Shown here piece by piece: positions 26,080 to 34,125 of a stretch of 64,000 nt of DNA. The DNA is from an uncultured Clostridium sp. (lineage in GTDB: Bacteria; Bacillota; Clostridia; TANB77; CAG-508). The stretch covers positions 124,001 to 188,000 of the forward strand of contig CAMMLJ010000001.1 of NCBI GenBank assembly GCA_946497695.1, read 5' to 3'. The position numbers were made by a program, and so were the translations under genes. Positions within the stretch are counted from its first letter, which is position 1, and each line of letters opens with the position of its first letter. The notes under the pieces were generated by a model. That model searched no databases and had not been told where the DNA came from. It saw nothing but the letters and a program-made list of their open reading frames with translations.

Positions 26080-26256
26080 TTATTCATCCAAAGATGATGA
26101 CTTTACGGGTGTAAAATCGCCGGGGTGTGAAAAAAATACTACCCATTTACCTTTATAATTAGAAAGAGAAATGTCTCCCATTGTAGAAACAGCATCAAAA
26201 TCTGGAGCTTCCATACCAATTTTTAAATTATTATTCATCATTATTTCATAATCCAT
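26080..26256 (-). pseudogene. 1-Cys peroxiredoxin, 5' fragment with promoter-proximal start
   Basis: 58 residues as read: [20 protein letters not shown] is followed by [20 protein letters not shown] and SHPGDFTPV, then an island-derived tail KSSSLDE and stop. The first 51 residues are the thioredoxin-fold start of a 1-Cys peroxiredoxin up to the residue before the peroxidatic cysteine; the rest is at 19396-19935. Ribosome site AAAGGAG is 9 to 10 bases before the ATG, so this half is still expressible. The fusion to 7 island residues yields no active site. Confidence 0.92.
26085..26110. other. attR-type junction of the island
   Basis: Island arm CATCCAAAGATG (26085-26096), ACTTTAC (26100-26106), then the GG at 26108-26109 and host sequence. 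With the left arm it forms an almost perfect inverted repeat. Confidence 0.8.
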
Positions 26257-26385
26257 AAAATTAAACTCCTTTAAAAATTTTTTATTATAATATATGAAAA
26301 AATTCTGCAGAAGTTACAAAGATAAAATTAGAAAAGAATAAAAAGAATTTAAAAGTAAATAATAAAAATAGGGAGGTAGAATGAT

Positions 26386-26550
26386 ATGGAAAGTAATCAA
26401 AAAATACATTGCTCAGTTGGAAGCTGTAAATATAATGATATAACAGTACAAGAATGTAAATTAAAGGCTATAAATATTATGCCAAATACAAATGTAAATA
26501 CAGGAAATGAAAAGGAAACAATGTGTGTAAGTTATAAAAACAATAAGTAA
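26386..26550 (+). CDS. DUF1540 small cysteine protein
   Basis: 54 residues. HCSVGSCKYNDITVQECKLKAI matches the DUF1540 pattern of closely spaced cysteines (C9, C14, C24, with a later C47), presumed to bind a metal; some paralogues are spore or stress proteins in Clostridia. The start is ATG 26386 with GGGAGG 9 bases upstream; the ATG at 26381 is out of frame. It is divergent from the peroxiredoxin 5' half and followed by a terminator shared with smpB. Confidence 0.8.
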   Translation: MESNQKIHCSVGSCKYNDITVQECKLKAINIMPNTNVNTGNEKETMCVSYKNNK

Positions 26551-26570
26551 ACGTTAGTAAAAATAACTAT

Positions 26571-26602
26571 AAAAGACATTGCCATTAGGAAATGTCTTTT
26601 TA
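26571..26602. terminator. Bidirectional terminator between DUF1540 gene and smpB
   Basis: AAAAGACATT (26571-26580) and AATGTCTTTT (26591-26600), perfect 10-bp stem with A and T runs on both sides. Confidence 0.85.
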
Positions 26603-26605
26603 ATA

Positions 26606-27061
26606 TTATAAATTTTTTTTACGTAAATTTTTCATAATTTGTTTATTAGCATCTTTCTTTTTTAAATCTTCTCTTTTATCATACAACTTTTTACCTTTAC
26701 CTAAACCTAGTTCTAATTTTACAAAACTGCCTTTAAAATAAATGTTTAAAGGTATTAATGCATATCCTTTCTGCTTTAATAATCCATATAATTTTAAAAT
26801 CTCCTTTTTATGTAATAATAATTTTTTTGGTCTTAAAGGATCTTTATTGTATATATTACCATGCTCGTAAGGACTAATATGTAAATTATATACATAACAT
26901 TCACCATTAGAAATACTAGCATAACTATCTTTTAAATTTACTTTACCTAATCTTATAGATTTAATTTCTGTACCTGAAAGAACAATTCCAGTTTCATAAG
27001 TATCTAAAATTTCATAATTATGTTTGGCTGTTGGGTTCTTAGCAATTAATTTAGTATTCAT
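26606..27061 (-). CDS. smpB: SsrA (tmRNA)-binding protein
   Basis: 151 residues. SmpB brings tmRNA to stalled ribosomes for trans-translation. Diagnostic stretches are [81 protein letters not shown] and [14 protein letters not shown]. The C-terminal basic tail that mimics mRNA in the A site is present. ATG 27061 behind GAGAGGAAAATTTT. The tmRNA gene itself was not found in the window, although ssrA often lies near smpB. Confidence 0.96.
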   Translation of the reverse strand: MNTKLIAKNPTAKHNYEILDTYETGIVLSGTEIKSIRLGKVNLKDSYASISNGECYVYNLHISPYEHGNIYNKDPLRPKKLLLHKKEILKLYGLLKQKGYALIPLNIYFKGSFVKLELGLGKGKKLYDKREDLKKKDANKQIMKNLRKKNL

Positions 27062-27184
27062 AAAATTTTCCTCTCTTATGGTCTTCTTTTTATGTTTTGC
27101 ATAAATGAAATTAAAATTTCAACTCAAGTATACTTTTATAAAACAATTGATATTTGTATTATAACATGAATATACAAAAAGTAA

Positions 27185-27213
27185 AGATTAAGCTGTTACA
27201 AAAGTAACAGCTT
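27185..27213 (-). terminator. Terminator of the 27230-27664 gene
   Basis: AAGCTGTTAC (27190-27199), loop of 4, GTAACAGCTT (27204-27213): a perfect 10-bp stem just beyond the stop on the minus strand. Confidence 0.75.
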
Positions 27214-27229
27214 ATAGGTTTGTATGAAA

Positions 27230-27664
27230 TTATTCATTATGATTTCTTTTAACTAAATACCATATAAGAAATGCAATTCCTAATACAACAGCTACTACTA
27301 TTATCCACGACCAAACTGTACCATTAGAAAAAGCTGATGTTGCAGCTGTGGTTGCAGTTCTAGTAGCATTATATACACCATCTTTCATATCTGTAGTAGC
27401 TTCGCCTACACCATTTGTAAAGTCCTTTGCTTGTTCTTCAGTTTTAGTAACAACATTACTAGACATATCTTTTATTGAGTTAGCAGTATTTTGAACAGCA
27501 TTTGATGCATCTTGCATAACATTTTCTGTATGTCCAACACCATTTTTGGTAGATTCTGCAGCTTTATGAAGCATATCATTATTAGCAAAAGAATTACCAC
27601 TTATAAAAAATACGATTACAGCAGAAAATATAATAAAAGAAATCTTTTTAGCTATATTAGCCAT
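27230..27664 (-). CDS. Secreted helical protein with C-terminal membrane anchor, unknown
   Basis: 144 residues. A signal peptide (KKISFIIFSAVIVFFISGNSFA, cleavage after SFA at about 27) is followed by roughly 75 residues rich in N, T, A and E with an 11-mer-like amphipathic rhythm (ENVMQDASNAVQNTANSIKDM), recalling LEA or apolipoprotein-type helices. A final membrane helix (WSWIIVVAVVLGIAFLIWYL) has a KRNHNE tail. So it is a single-pass surface-anchored helical rod. I recognise no family. Ribosome site GCAGGAGG. The next gene on this strand, also signal peptide plus tail anchor, suggests a related surface role. Confidence 0.65.
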   Translation of the reverse strand: MANIAKKISFIIFSAVIVFFISGNSFANNDMLHKAAESTKNGVGHTENVMQDASNAVQNTANSIKDMSSNVVTKTEEQAKDFTNGVGEATTDMKDGVYNATRTATTAATSAFSNGTVWSWIIVVAVVLGIAFLIWYLVKRNHNE

Positions 27665-27782
27665 AATTTACCTCCTGCTAAAGTTTGAGGCTATTATTCG
27701 CAAATAATATAATTAAATTTACAAATAATAAAAATACCTCAATATTATTTTTAGAAATTTAATTAAAAATATGCAAAAAAAA

Positions 27783-27810
27783 TAAACCAATCTATCTAAA
27801 GATTGGTAAA
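27783..27810 (-). terminator. Terminator of the small anchored protein gene
   Basis: ACCAATCT (27786-27793) and AGATTGGT (27800-27807) with flanking A/T runs, just beyond the stop at 27814. Confidence 0.75.
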
Positions 27811-27813
27811 AAA

Positions 27814-28098
27814 TTAATGTTTTAATCTAATTAATATAGCAATACTTAATAATATAAGTAAAATTCCAATTACGATTAATAAAATATTTAATATATTAGA
27901 AATATCTAAACCACTAGAAGATGAATTAGATGTATAAGTTGTAGGTGGTGTATAAGTAGATGCTGAAACTGTAGTATTAGATGTTTCGTTTTCTGTAATG
28001 TTCATGTTTATATCATCTGTTGCATAAACAGGTGCAAAATTTACAAAAAATAAACTTAAAATTATTAATGGCATTATTAATAAAAATTTTTTTATCAT
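27814..28098 (-). CDS. Small secreted, tail-anchored protein, unknown
   Basis: 94 residues from ATG 28098, set by TAGGAGGGTT seven to eight bases upstream; the longer open frame to 28170 has no ribosome site. Signal peptide (MIKKFLLIMPLIILSLFFVN, cleavage near VYA), then a low-complexity S/T/N/P-rich extracellular stretch, then a C-terminal helix (ILNILLIVIGILLILLSIAI) with an RLKH tail. Same architecture as the 27230 gene. No family recognised. Confidence 0.6.
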   Translation of the reverse strand: MIKKFLLIMPLIILSLFFVNFAPVYATDDINMNITENETSNTTVSASTYTPPTTYTSNSSSSGLDISNILNILLIVIGILLILLSIAILIRLKH

Positions 28099-28210
28099 AT
28101 GTTTAACCCTCCTAAAATGTCCCTTGTTTATATTATCTATTTTATATGTAATAATCATACACAAAAACATAAAAAAAGTCTATACAAAACGAAAAAAAAT
28201 TAAAAAAATA

Positions 28211-28239
28211 TTGACAATATAAAATCTTAAATATATCTT
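28211..28239 (+). promoter_or_regulatory. Promoter of the AAA+ gene
   Basis: TTGACA (28211-28216), 17-bp spacer, TATCTT (28234-28239), 20 bases before the start codon. Confidence 0.5.
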
Positions 28240-28258
28240 AAAGTTAAGGAGTGATAAT

Positions 28259-30715
28259 ATGGACGAGTATATGGAAAAACTAGTAAATAGTAAAGAGTTT
28301 GAACTGTACAAAAACTTAGATAAACCTACATTAAAAATTATTTTGATGTATTTAAAATTTAATTTAGTAGAAATGTATCAACAAACAGAGACAGAGTTAA
28401 ATAATAATCAAATTAGATATGCAGTAATAAAAAGTTGTATACCATCAGATTATAATTATTTAGAATATTTAATGAATTGTAATTATAGAATAAATTTAAA
28501 TGTTGCTAGAAATGTTTTTGTAGATAAAATTGGAGAAAAAAAGTCTAACTGTCAAAATTGTGGATTAAAATATTGTATAAAATATTTGGTAAGGAATTTT
28601 TTATATGAAATATTAAAAGCTCAAAAAAGAGATAAAATTGTAATAGATCCTAAAAAAGTGATAAATATATTTTTAAATGAAGAAGAAACTAAAATATTAT
28701 ATAATTCAAAGGAAATTAAATTTAATAATATGGATATAGTATCTCTAATGTGTGTAGAAATATTATTAAAGAATCAATTTATTAAACTTAAAGAATATAA
28801 TGAAGAAACTAAACAAGCTAAGTTTAATGCATTAAACTTAATTAATTTAGAGAATAGTACATATTATATAAATAAAATACATGAATATTATGCTGGAAAT
28901 TATGAAAACGAATTGGTATTAAATATCGAAGAATTTGAGAAAAACTTAGAAAACAACGATGATACAAGCTACGAATATGTTTATAAATTAGCAGCATATT
29001 TTACATATTTAATAGAAACTCAAAATATAGATGTTATAAAACAATTGGAAACTTATATTTTAAGAAGAAACGACGATAAAATGAGCAATAGAGGTAAATA
29101 TTTTAATAAGATTTATCTTGATAAAGTAGAAAAATTGTCATGTAATAAAGAAACAAAAAATAAAATAAAAAGATTATTTAATTATGTTTTAAATTATAAT
29201 TATACAACAGCAACACCATTTGTACCTATTAATATTGTAATGTATACAGAAGATAGAGAAATGGCTACAAATATTTCAGAACTAATTGGTGAATATATGT
29301 GGTATTTTGTATATTTAAAAGATAGTACAAAATATTATGAGTATTCAATGAATGAAATTATATCTGATAAAAATCTAATTAATCAAATGTATGTAGATTA
29401 TAGTAATGGGAAAACTAGTTACAAATATGGAATAGTAAGAATTATGGATTTTCAAAATATAATTTATGCATCTGATAAAGATCAAAATATTATTCTAAAT
29501 TTATTAACAGAGAAAATCTTAAAAAATAACTCTAGAATTGTTACAATGATTTATGGTAATAAAGATATAATAAAAGGAATTTTAGATAAGCATCCTATTC
29601 TTTCAGAAAATTTATTTAATATCGAATTAAATATAGATGAGTTAGATATAGATGAAGTTTATAATATTGTTATAGAAAGACTAGGTTTGACTGAACAGTT
29701 AAATGATGAGATAAAAGAAAAAATATATAATTATATAAAATTAAGCTATGGAAGTAGTGAAATTAAAAATACAGAATATGCAAAAGTATTATTTAATAAA
29801 ATTATATTAAATGAGCATAGCACATTTGATAGTAATAAGACAAATATATTAAAATTAGAAGATATTCCTAATTTATATAATACAAGAGATTTGCCACAAA
29901 TTTTATCAGAATTAAATGAAATGATAGGTCTTGGAAAGATAAAGAAACAGATTAATAATTTAGTTAGTTTATTAAAATTTAATAAAAGAGCAAATATTGA
30001 TATTTCTAAATTTAATCTTCATATGGTATTTACAGGAAATCCAGGAACAGGTAAAACAACAGTAGCAAGACTTTTTAGTGATATATTATATAATTTAGGA
30101 TATACTAAGAAAAATAAGCTTGTAGAAGTATCTGCAAAAGACCTTATTGCAGAATATGTTGGACAAACAGCGGGTAAAACATATAATGTATTAAAATCAG
30201 CTTTTGGTGGAGTATTATTTATAGATGAAGCATATTCTATTGTAGAAACTGGTTCTAATTCTTCTTTTGCAAGTGATTGTATGACAACAATATTAAAAGT
30301 TTTAGAGGACCAAAAAGATAATTTAATAGTTATTTTTGCAGGTTATGAAAAACAAATGGAGAAATTTATAAAATTTAATCCAGGTCTAAAATCTAGAATA
30401 GGATACACGATAAAGTTTGATGATTATACAAGTCAAGAATTAATAGATATTTTTAAACAATTAGTAGAAAAAAACAATTTAAAAATTACAGATGAAGCAC
30501 TAAAAAAAGTAGAAAGTATAATAGAAACATCAAAAAAAGTTGAAGATTTTGGAAATGCAAGATACATAAACCAAATATATCAAGATATTTTAATTGAACA
30601 TTCAAGAAATGTAGAAAATATAGAAAATGACGAAAACTTAATGGTTATAACAGAAGATGATATAAATGCAGAAAAATTAACAGCAAAAAATGAAGCAAGA
30701 AGGATAGGATTTTAA
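28259..30715 (+). CDS. AAA+ ATPase of the SpoVK/CbbX family with long N-terminal region
   Basis: 818 residues. The last 300 form a SpoVK/CbxX-type AAA+ domain: MIGLGKIKKQINNLVSLLKF, Walker A GNPGTGKTT (K599), sensor and pore region VSAKDLIAEYVGQTAGKT, Walker B GVLFIDEAYSIV, arginine-finger area NPGLKSRI and GNARYINQIYQ. The N-terminal 570 residues are not recognised; they contain a C-x2-C-x4-C cluster (NCQNCGLKYCIKYL near 98-111) and a degenerate, perhaps second, nucleotide-fold region around 310-470. SpoVK-type ATPases remodel protein complexes and in Bacillus affect spore formation. ATG start with AAGGAGTGATAAT. The GIY-YIG gene starts 1 base after the stop. Confidence 0.85.
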   Translation: MDEYMEKLVNSKEFELYKNLDKPTLKIILMYLKFNLVEMYQQTETELNNNQIRYAVIKSCIPSDYNYLEYLMNCNYRINLNVARNVFVDKIGEKKSNCQNCGLKYCIKYLVRNFLYEILKAQKRDKIVIDPKKVINIFLNEEETKILYNSKEIKFNNMDIVSLMCVEILLKNQFIKLKEYNEETKQAKFNALNLINLENSTYYINKIHEYYAGNYENELVLNIEEFEKNLENNDDTSYEYVYKLAAYFTYLIETQNIDVIKQLETYILRRNDDKMSNRGKYFNKIYLDKVEKLSCNKETKNKIKRLFNYVLNYNYTTATPFVPINIVMYTEDREMATNISELIGEYMWYFVYLKDSTKYYEYSMNEIISDKNLINQMYVDYSNGKTSYKYGIVRIMDFQNIIYASDKDQNIILNLLTEKILKNNSRIVTMIYGNKDIIKGILDKHPILSENLFNIELNIDELDIDEVYNIVIERLGLTEQLNDEIKEKIYNYIKLSYGSSEIKNTEYAKVLFNKIILNEHSTFDSNKTNILKLEDIPNLYNTRDLPQILSELNEMIGLGKIKKQINNLVSLLKFNKRANIDISKFNLHMVFTGNPGTGKTTVARLFSDILYNLGYTKKNKLVEVSAKDLIAEYVGQTAGKTYNVLKSAFGGVLFIDEAYSIVETGSNSSFASDCMTTILKVLEDQKDNLIVIFAGYEKQMEKFIKFNPGLKSRIGYTIKFDDYTSQELIDIFKQLVEKNNLKITDEALKKVESIIETSKKVEDFGNARYINQIYQDILIEHSRNVENIENDENLMVITEDDINAEKLTAKNEARRIGF

Positions 30716-30716
30716 A

Positions 30717-31031
30717 ATGTATTATACATATATGTTAAGATGTACAGATAATTCAATTTATACAGGGATTACCACTGATTTAGAAAGAAGAATGGATGAA
30801 CATTTTAATCAAGGAGAAAAATGCGCCAAATATACTAAAAGACATAAAGCCAAAAAGCTAGAGGCAGCATGGAGTAGTGAAGATAGAAAGCTAGCTTCAA
30901 AATTGGAATACTATATAAAACATTTACCAAAAAGCGAAAAAGAAGATATTATAAAACACAATAAAAACATAACTGTTTTAAGAGAAAAATTAGATATTAC
31001 ATCTTATAAAAGAATTAGACTAAAGAGGTGA
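30717..31031 (+). CDS. GIY-YIG nuclease family protein (UPF0213-like)
   Basis: 104 residues. The GIY-YIG core is visible as YTYMLRCTDNSIYTGITTDL (Y-x-Y and the Y-T-G-I variant), then the conserved ERRMDEH histidine, KCAKYTKRHKAKKL and the catalytic glutamate region near SKLEYYIKHL. Free-standing members of this group are small DNA structure or uncharacterised nucleases. It is translationally tight with the AAA+ gene (1 base) and 6 bases from the flavin reductase gene. Confidence 0.88.
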   Translation: MYYTYMLRCTDNSIYTGITTDLERRMDEHFNQGEKCAKYTKRHKAKKLEAAWSSEDRKLASKLEYYIKHLPKSEKEDIIKHNKNITVLREKLDITSYKRIRLKR

Positions 31032-31037
31032 TGGATA

Positions 31038-31544
31038 ATGGAAAAAGAAGCTTTCTTTAAATTATCATATGGACTATATATTATAACTACAAAATATGAA
31101 GAACATTTTGCAGGATGTGTAGTAAATACTGTTGTGCAGGCTACAGCAGAAGAAAAGCCAAAATTATTAGTAACTGTAAATAAAGAAAATGATACAAACA
31201 CAACGATGAAAAAATCCAAGAAAGTAAATATATCTGTGTTAGCACAAGATGCAGATATGTTATTAATTGGTAAGTTTGGCTTTAGGAGTAGTAAGGATTT
31301 TAATAAATTAGAAGGAACAGATTATGTGCTTGGTAAAAATGATATTCCAGTAGTCACTCAAGCTACTTCATCATATATAGAAGCAAATGTAATAAACGAA
31401 ATAGATTGTGGAACACATACTATATTTGTATTAGAGGCAGAAGAGGCCAAAATAATAAGTGATAAGCCAGTTTTAACATATGATTATTATCACAATGTAA
31501 TAAAAGGAAAAACACCACCAAAAGCATCATCATTTAGTAATTAA
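31038..31544 (+). CDS. Flavin reductase-like (FMN-binding) protein
   Basis: 168 residues: flavin reductase-like FMN-binding split barrel as in Hrb/flavoredoxin proteins (ALSYGLYI-type start KLSYGLYIITT, CVVNTVVQATAEEKPKLLVTV, KKVNISVLAQDADM and GKFGFRSSKDFNK). It ends in TYDYYHNVIKGKTPPKASSF, the hinge that in many homologues leads into a rubredoxin domain; here that domain is absent, so this is the short form. Likely role is NAD(P)H- or rubredoxin-linked flavin reduction in oxidative stress defence. RBS AGAGGTGATGG. Confidence 0.87.
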   Translation: MEKEAFFKLSYGLYIITTKYEEHFAGCVVNTVVQATAEEKPKLLVTVNKENDTNTTMKKSKKVNISVLAQDADMLLIGKFGFRSSKDFNKLEGTDYVLGKNDIPVVTQATSSYIEANVINEIDCGTHTIFVLEAEEAKIISDKPVLTYDYYHNVIKGKTPPKASSFSN

Positions 31545-31599
31545 AAGTAGAGTGTGCTTATATTAAAGGGAAGACTAAAAAAGAGGGGGCATTATAAAA

Positions 31600-31782
31600 A
31601 TGCAAGAACATGTAGAATTAGAAGTTTCGTTAGAAATAATAATGGCAGAAATTGCAAATTGTATGTTTAATTTAAAAACTAAAGAAGACGAAATAAAACT
31701 TAATAAGTTAATAGCACTTCAAGAAAGTGCATATAAAGGAAATAGAGAAAGTGTCAAAAAGATATTAAACAAGGAGTTTTAA
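31600..31782 (+). CDS. Small helical protein before zeta-toxin gene, candidate antitoxin (module 1)
   Basis: 60 residues, two or three predicted helices, acidic N-terminal half (VELEVSLEIIMAEIANCMF) and a KNRESVKKILNKEF-type end. Ribosome site AGAGGGGGC. The zeta-family gene begins 1 base after its stop. Its position matches an antitoxin (epsilon) gene but I see no clear similarity to epsilon or PezA. It resembles the small ORF of module 2 in size, placing, helical content and the shared pattern L-x5-L-Q-x-GN(R/S) near the C-terminus. Confidence 0.6.
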   Translation: MQEHVELEVSLEIIMAEIANCMFNLKTKEDEIKLNKLIALQESAYKGNRESVKKILNKEF

Positions 31783-31783
31783 C

Positions 31784-32788
31784 ATGGAAAGAAGAAAAAT
31801 TTCAAAAGAAGTATATGATAAAATAATAAAGCAAATACCTAATAAAATAATAGAAATGTTGCCAGATAAGCCCGAAAACTTATTAAGATATGCAACTAGA
31901 ATTAAAGAGGTTCAATTTTCTAAAAATGTGGATGAACCTACAAAAAAATTAATGAAAGAAAAATTATTAAGTGATGAAGAATATTTAAGAACTTTTTTCT
32001 TTGTTATGGCTATTACTTTTTATAATAAAAAGAGAGTAGAAAATCCTCAAATAAAAATAGTTGCAGCACAAACAGGTAGTGGAAAAAGCAATTTAACTGC
32101 AAAACTTTTAAGAGAAGATGAAAACTATATTTTTGTTGATTCAGATAAATATAAACATTTTAGGTATGATGCGAAAGACATTGCAAATGAATACCAAGTG
32201 TTATATCCATTTTTAACAGGACCAGATGGATATGATCATGCAGATAATATATATGAATATGCAATAGCAAACAAATATAATATTATAAAAGAATCTGCAC
32301 CATCAAAAAATAAAGGTTTATTAAATGTTGATGCAGAAGAGCTTTTAAAAAATAATTATAAAATTTCTGTTTATATCTTAGCTGTTGGTGAACTAAACAG
32401 TTTATTATCAGTACATGAAAGATATGAGCTACAAATAATACATGGATTAAAAACTGCAAAATTAACATCTATAGGAAGACACGATGAATCATACGAAGCG
32501 TTAATACCAAATGTTAAAGAAATAATAGATGATAAAAGAATAAGTAGAATTAATGTATATATACGTGGAAATTTGGCTAATGAATATAATCCAACACAAA
32601 TATTTCCTTCTGAGAGATTTTGTGATATAATAGAGGCCCTTAAAGTTGTTAGAGAAGAGGACAATGACAATACTAAAAAAGAATTTAAAGAAAGATATGA
32701 ATTAGTACATAAACAAATGGAAGCTAGAAAGGCACCAAAGGAACAATTTGAGCAGCTTGAGGAGATTTATAGGAGGAGCATTAAATGA
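31784..32788 (+). CDS. Zeta-toxin-family P-loop kinase (module 1)
   Basis: 334 residues. An N-terminal helical part (residues 1-90) precedes Walker A IVAAQTGSGKSNL at about 95-105, VDSDKYKHFRYDA with the substrate-binding aspartate pattern of zeta toxins, the conserved GYDHADNIYEYAI, IIKESAPSKNKGLL, and the lid region HERYE and SIGRHDESYEAL with basic residues. Zeta/PezT toxins phosphorylate UDP-N-acetylglucosamine and block cell wall synthesis. The domain assignment is firm; toxicity is inference. It overlaps the next small ORF by 4 bases (ATGA). Confidence 0.85.
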   Translation: MERRKISKEVYDKIIKQIPNKIIEMLPDKPENLLRYATRIKEVQFSKNVDEPTKKLMKEKLLSDEEYLRTFFFVMAITFYNKKRVENPQIKIVAAQTGSGKSNLTAKLLREDENYIFVDSDKYKHFRYDAKDIANEYQVLYPFLTGPDGYDHADNIYEYAIANKYNIIKESAPSKNKGLLNVDAEELLKNNYKISVYILAVGELNSLLSVHERYELQIIHGLKTAKLTSIGRHDESYEALIPNVKEIIDDKRISRINVYIRGNLANEYNPTQIFPSERFCDIIEALKVVREEDNDNTKKEFKERYELVHKQMEARKAPKEQFEQLEEIYRRSIK

Positions 32789-32997
32789 AGGAAGAATATG
32801 TAGAGCTTGCTACAGAAATCGTAGAAGATCAATTAGCAACTGTTATAAATGAATATGCAGTAAGCCAAAACCAACAAGCTAATAAATTATTAGAGCAAAA
32901 GATAGAAATATTACAACAAATGAAAGGTGAAATAAATAAAGGTAATTCAAATATTATAAAGATGGTATTAAAAAGAAAGAAGAAAGGAATAATATGA
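32785..32997 (+). CDS. Small helical protein before second zeta-toxin gene, candidate antitoxin (module 2)
   Basis: 70 residues, mostly helical, acidic first half (YVELATEIVEDQLATVINEY) and strongly basic tail (KMVLKRKKKGII). ATGA overlaps at both ends couple it to both zeta genes. RBS TAGGAGGAG. It parallels the 60-residue protein of module 1. No recognised domain. Confidence 0.6.
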   Translation: MKEEYVELATEIVEDQLATVINEYAVSQNQQANKLLEQKIEILQQMKGEINKGNSNIIKMVLKRKKKGII

Positions 32998-34055
32998 TTG
33001 ATTATAACGAAACAAGAGGAATTTCAAAAGAAACATTAAATGAATTATTACAAGAATTAAACCCAGACTTTATAAAAAAATTACCAGATACACCACAAGA
33101 AATATTAAAGTTTGCAAAAAGAAGAGTAAATCCATACATATCTGAGAATATTAATGAATCATTAGCTAAACAAATGTTGGAAACAAGACAAACTGACAAG
33201 GAATATTTATTAACTTTGTTTAAAGCTATGACTATTACATTTATTAATGGTCAAGATCCTTCTCAACATCCAGTTGCAGCTGTATTAGTATCTCAAACAG
33301 GTGCAGGAAAGACTAGTTTAAGAGAATTAATAAATCCTCAAAATCAAGTATATGTTGTTATAAATCCAGATTTATATAAAAAGTATAGATCTGATGCAGA
33401 CAAGATTAGAGAAAAAGATAGAACACATTTTGGGGCTTTAACAGGAATAGATTCATATGATCATGCTGCTAATATTAGAACCTATGCGATGGAAAAAGGA
33501 TATAATATTTTAATAGAAGTGGCTCCTTCATTACAACAAGGTTTAATAGGAGTAGATGAAAAAGAATTAGAAGAACATGGTTACCAATTAGATTTACATG
33601 TTATGGCTGTTGGAGATTTAGTAAGTGCTATATCTATCCATCATAGGTATGAAACTTCAATATTTGTTTATAATGGTCAAGGTGATACTAAATTAACAGA
33701 TTTACATAGGCATGATGAATCCTATTTGGCTGTTAGCGAATGCTTAGAAGGTATGGACCCAGAAAGAATAAGCTTATATATTAGAGGTAAAAATGCAACT
33801 ATTCCTCCGAAAAAGATACCAACAGAAGGAAAAACAATGACAGAAATTTTAAATATGCTACAAAGGGAAAGATCTGTTTCAAATTATGCATATGTAGTAG
33901 GTAGTGGAGAACCCTCTTTTATATCTGATTATCAAGAAATATTACAGTTAATGCAAAAAAGAAATGCTCCACAAGAAGAATATGAGCAACTAAATAATAT
34001 ATATGGAAGATATGTACATTATAAAAGTCAAATTAAAAGCGCAGAAGGAAGGTAA
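32994..34055 (+). CDS. Zeta-toxin-family P-loop kinase (module 2)
   Basis: 353 residues, paralogous to the module 1 protein over its whole length: Walker A AVLVSQTGAGKTSL at about 98-111, VINPDLYKKYRSDADKI, GIDSYDHAANIRTYAM, ILIEVAPSLQQGLIGV, the lid HHRYETSIF and DLHRHDESYLAV. The substrate is expected to be UDP-sugar-like. The divergence between the two copies shows an old duplication, not a recent one. It is the last gene of the four-gene operon; a strong terminator follows. Confidence 0.85.
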   Translation: MIDYNETRGISKETLNELLQELNPDFIKKLPDTPQEILKFAKRRVNPYISENINESLAKQMLETRQTDKEYLLTLFKAMTITFINGQDPSQHPVAAVLVSQTGAGKTSLRELINPQNQVYVVINPDLYKKYRSDADKIREKDRTHFGALTGIDSYDHAANIRTYAMEKGYNILIEVAPSLQQGLIGVDEKELEEHGYQLDLHVMAVGDLVSAISIHHRYETSIFVYNGQGDTKLTDLHRHDESYLAVSECLEGMDPERISLYIRGKNATIPPKKIPTEGKTMTEILNMLQRERSVSNYAYVVGSGEPSFISDYQEILQLMQKRNAPQEEYEQLNNIYGRYVHYKSQIKSAEGR

Positions 34056-34059
34056 AAAT

Positions 34060-34105
34060 AACAATAAGCGTGCTGATTATTAAAATCAGTACGCTTATTG
34101 TTGTT
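34060..34105. terminator. Strong bidirectional terminator after the zeta operon
   Basis: AACAATAAGCGTGCTGATT (34060-34078) pairs with AATCAGTACGCTTATTGTT (34084-34102) with one mismatch, then GTTTGG. It serves converging genes on both strands. Confidence 0.85.
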
Positions 34106-34125
34106 TGGTTCAAAACAATAGTTAA

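Larger units (their letters stand above)
19935..26109. mobile_element. Serine-recombinase genomic island (about 6.17 kb) inserted in a peroxiredoxin gene
   Basis: The boundaries come from the split host gene: ...HPGDFTPV at 26108-26256 and CTTEIIG... at 19396-19935 rejoin in frame. The last shared bases at the two junctions are TTTAC-n-CC-n-GTA (minus strand), consistent with crossover at a central CC. The outermost island bases carry inverted 12-mers, CATCTTTGGATG (19947-19958) and CATCCAAAGATG (26085-26096). Contents, left to right, all on the minus strand: large serine recombinase, small ORF, damaged HD-domain gene, histidine phosphatase, P-loop kinase, family 2 glycosyltransferase, and a structured GC-richer end. 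It has no conjugation or replication genes. Confidence 0.9.
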
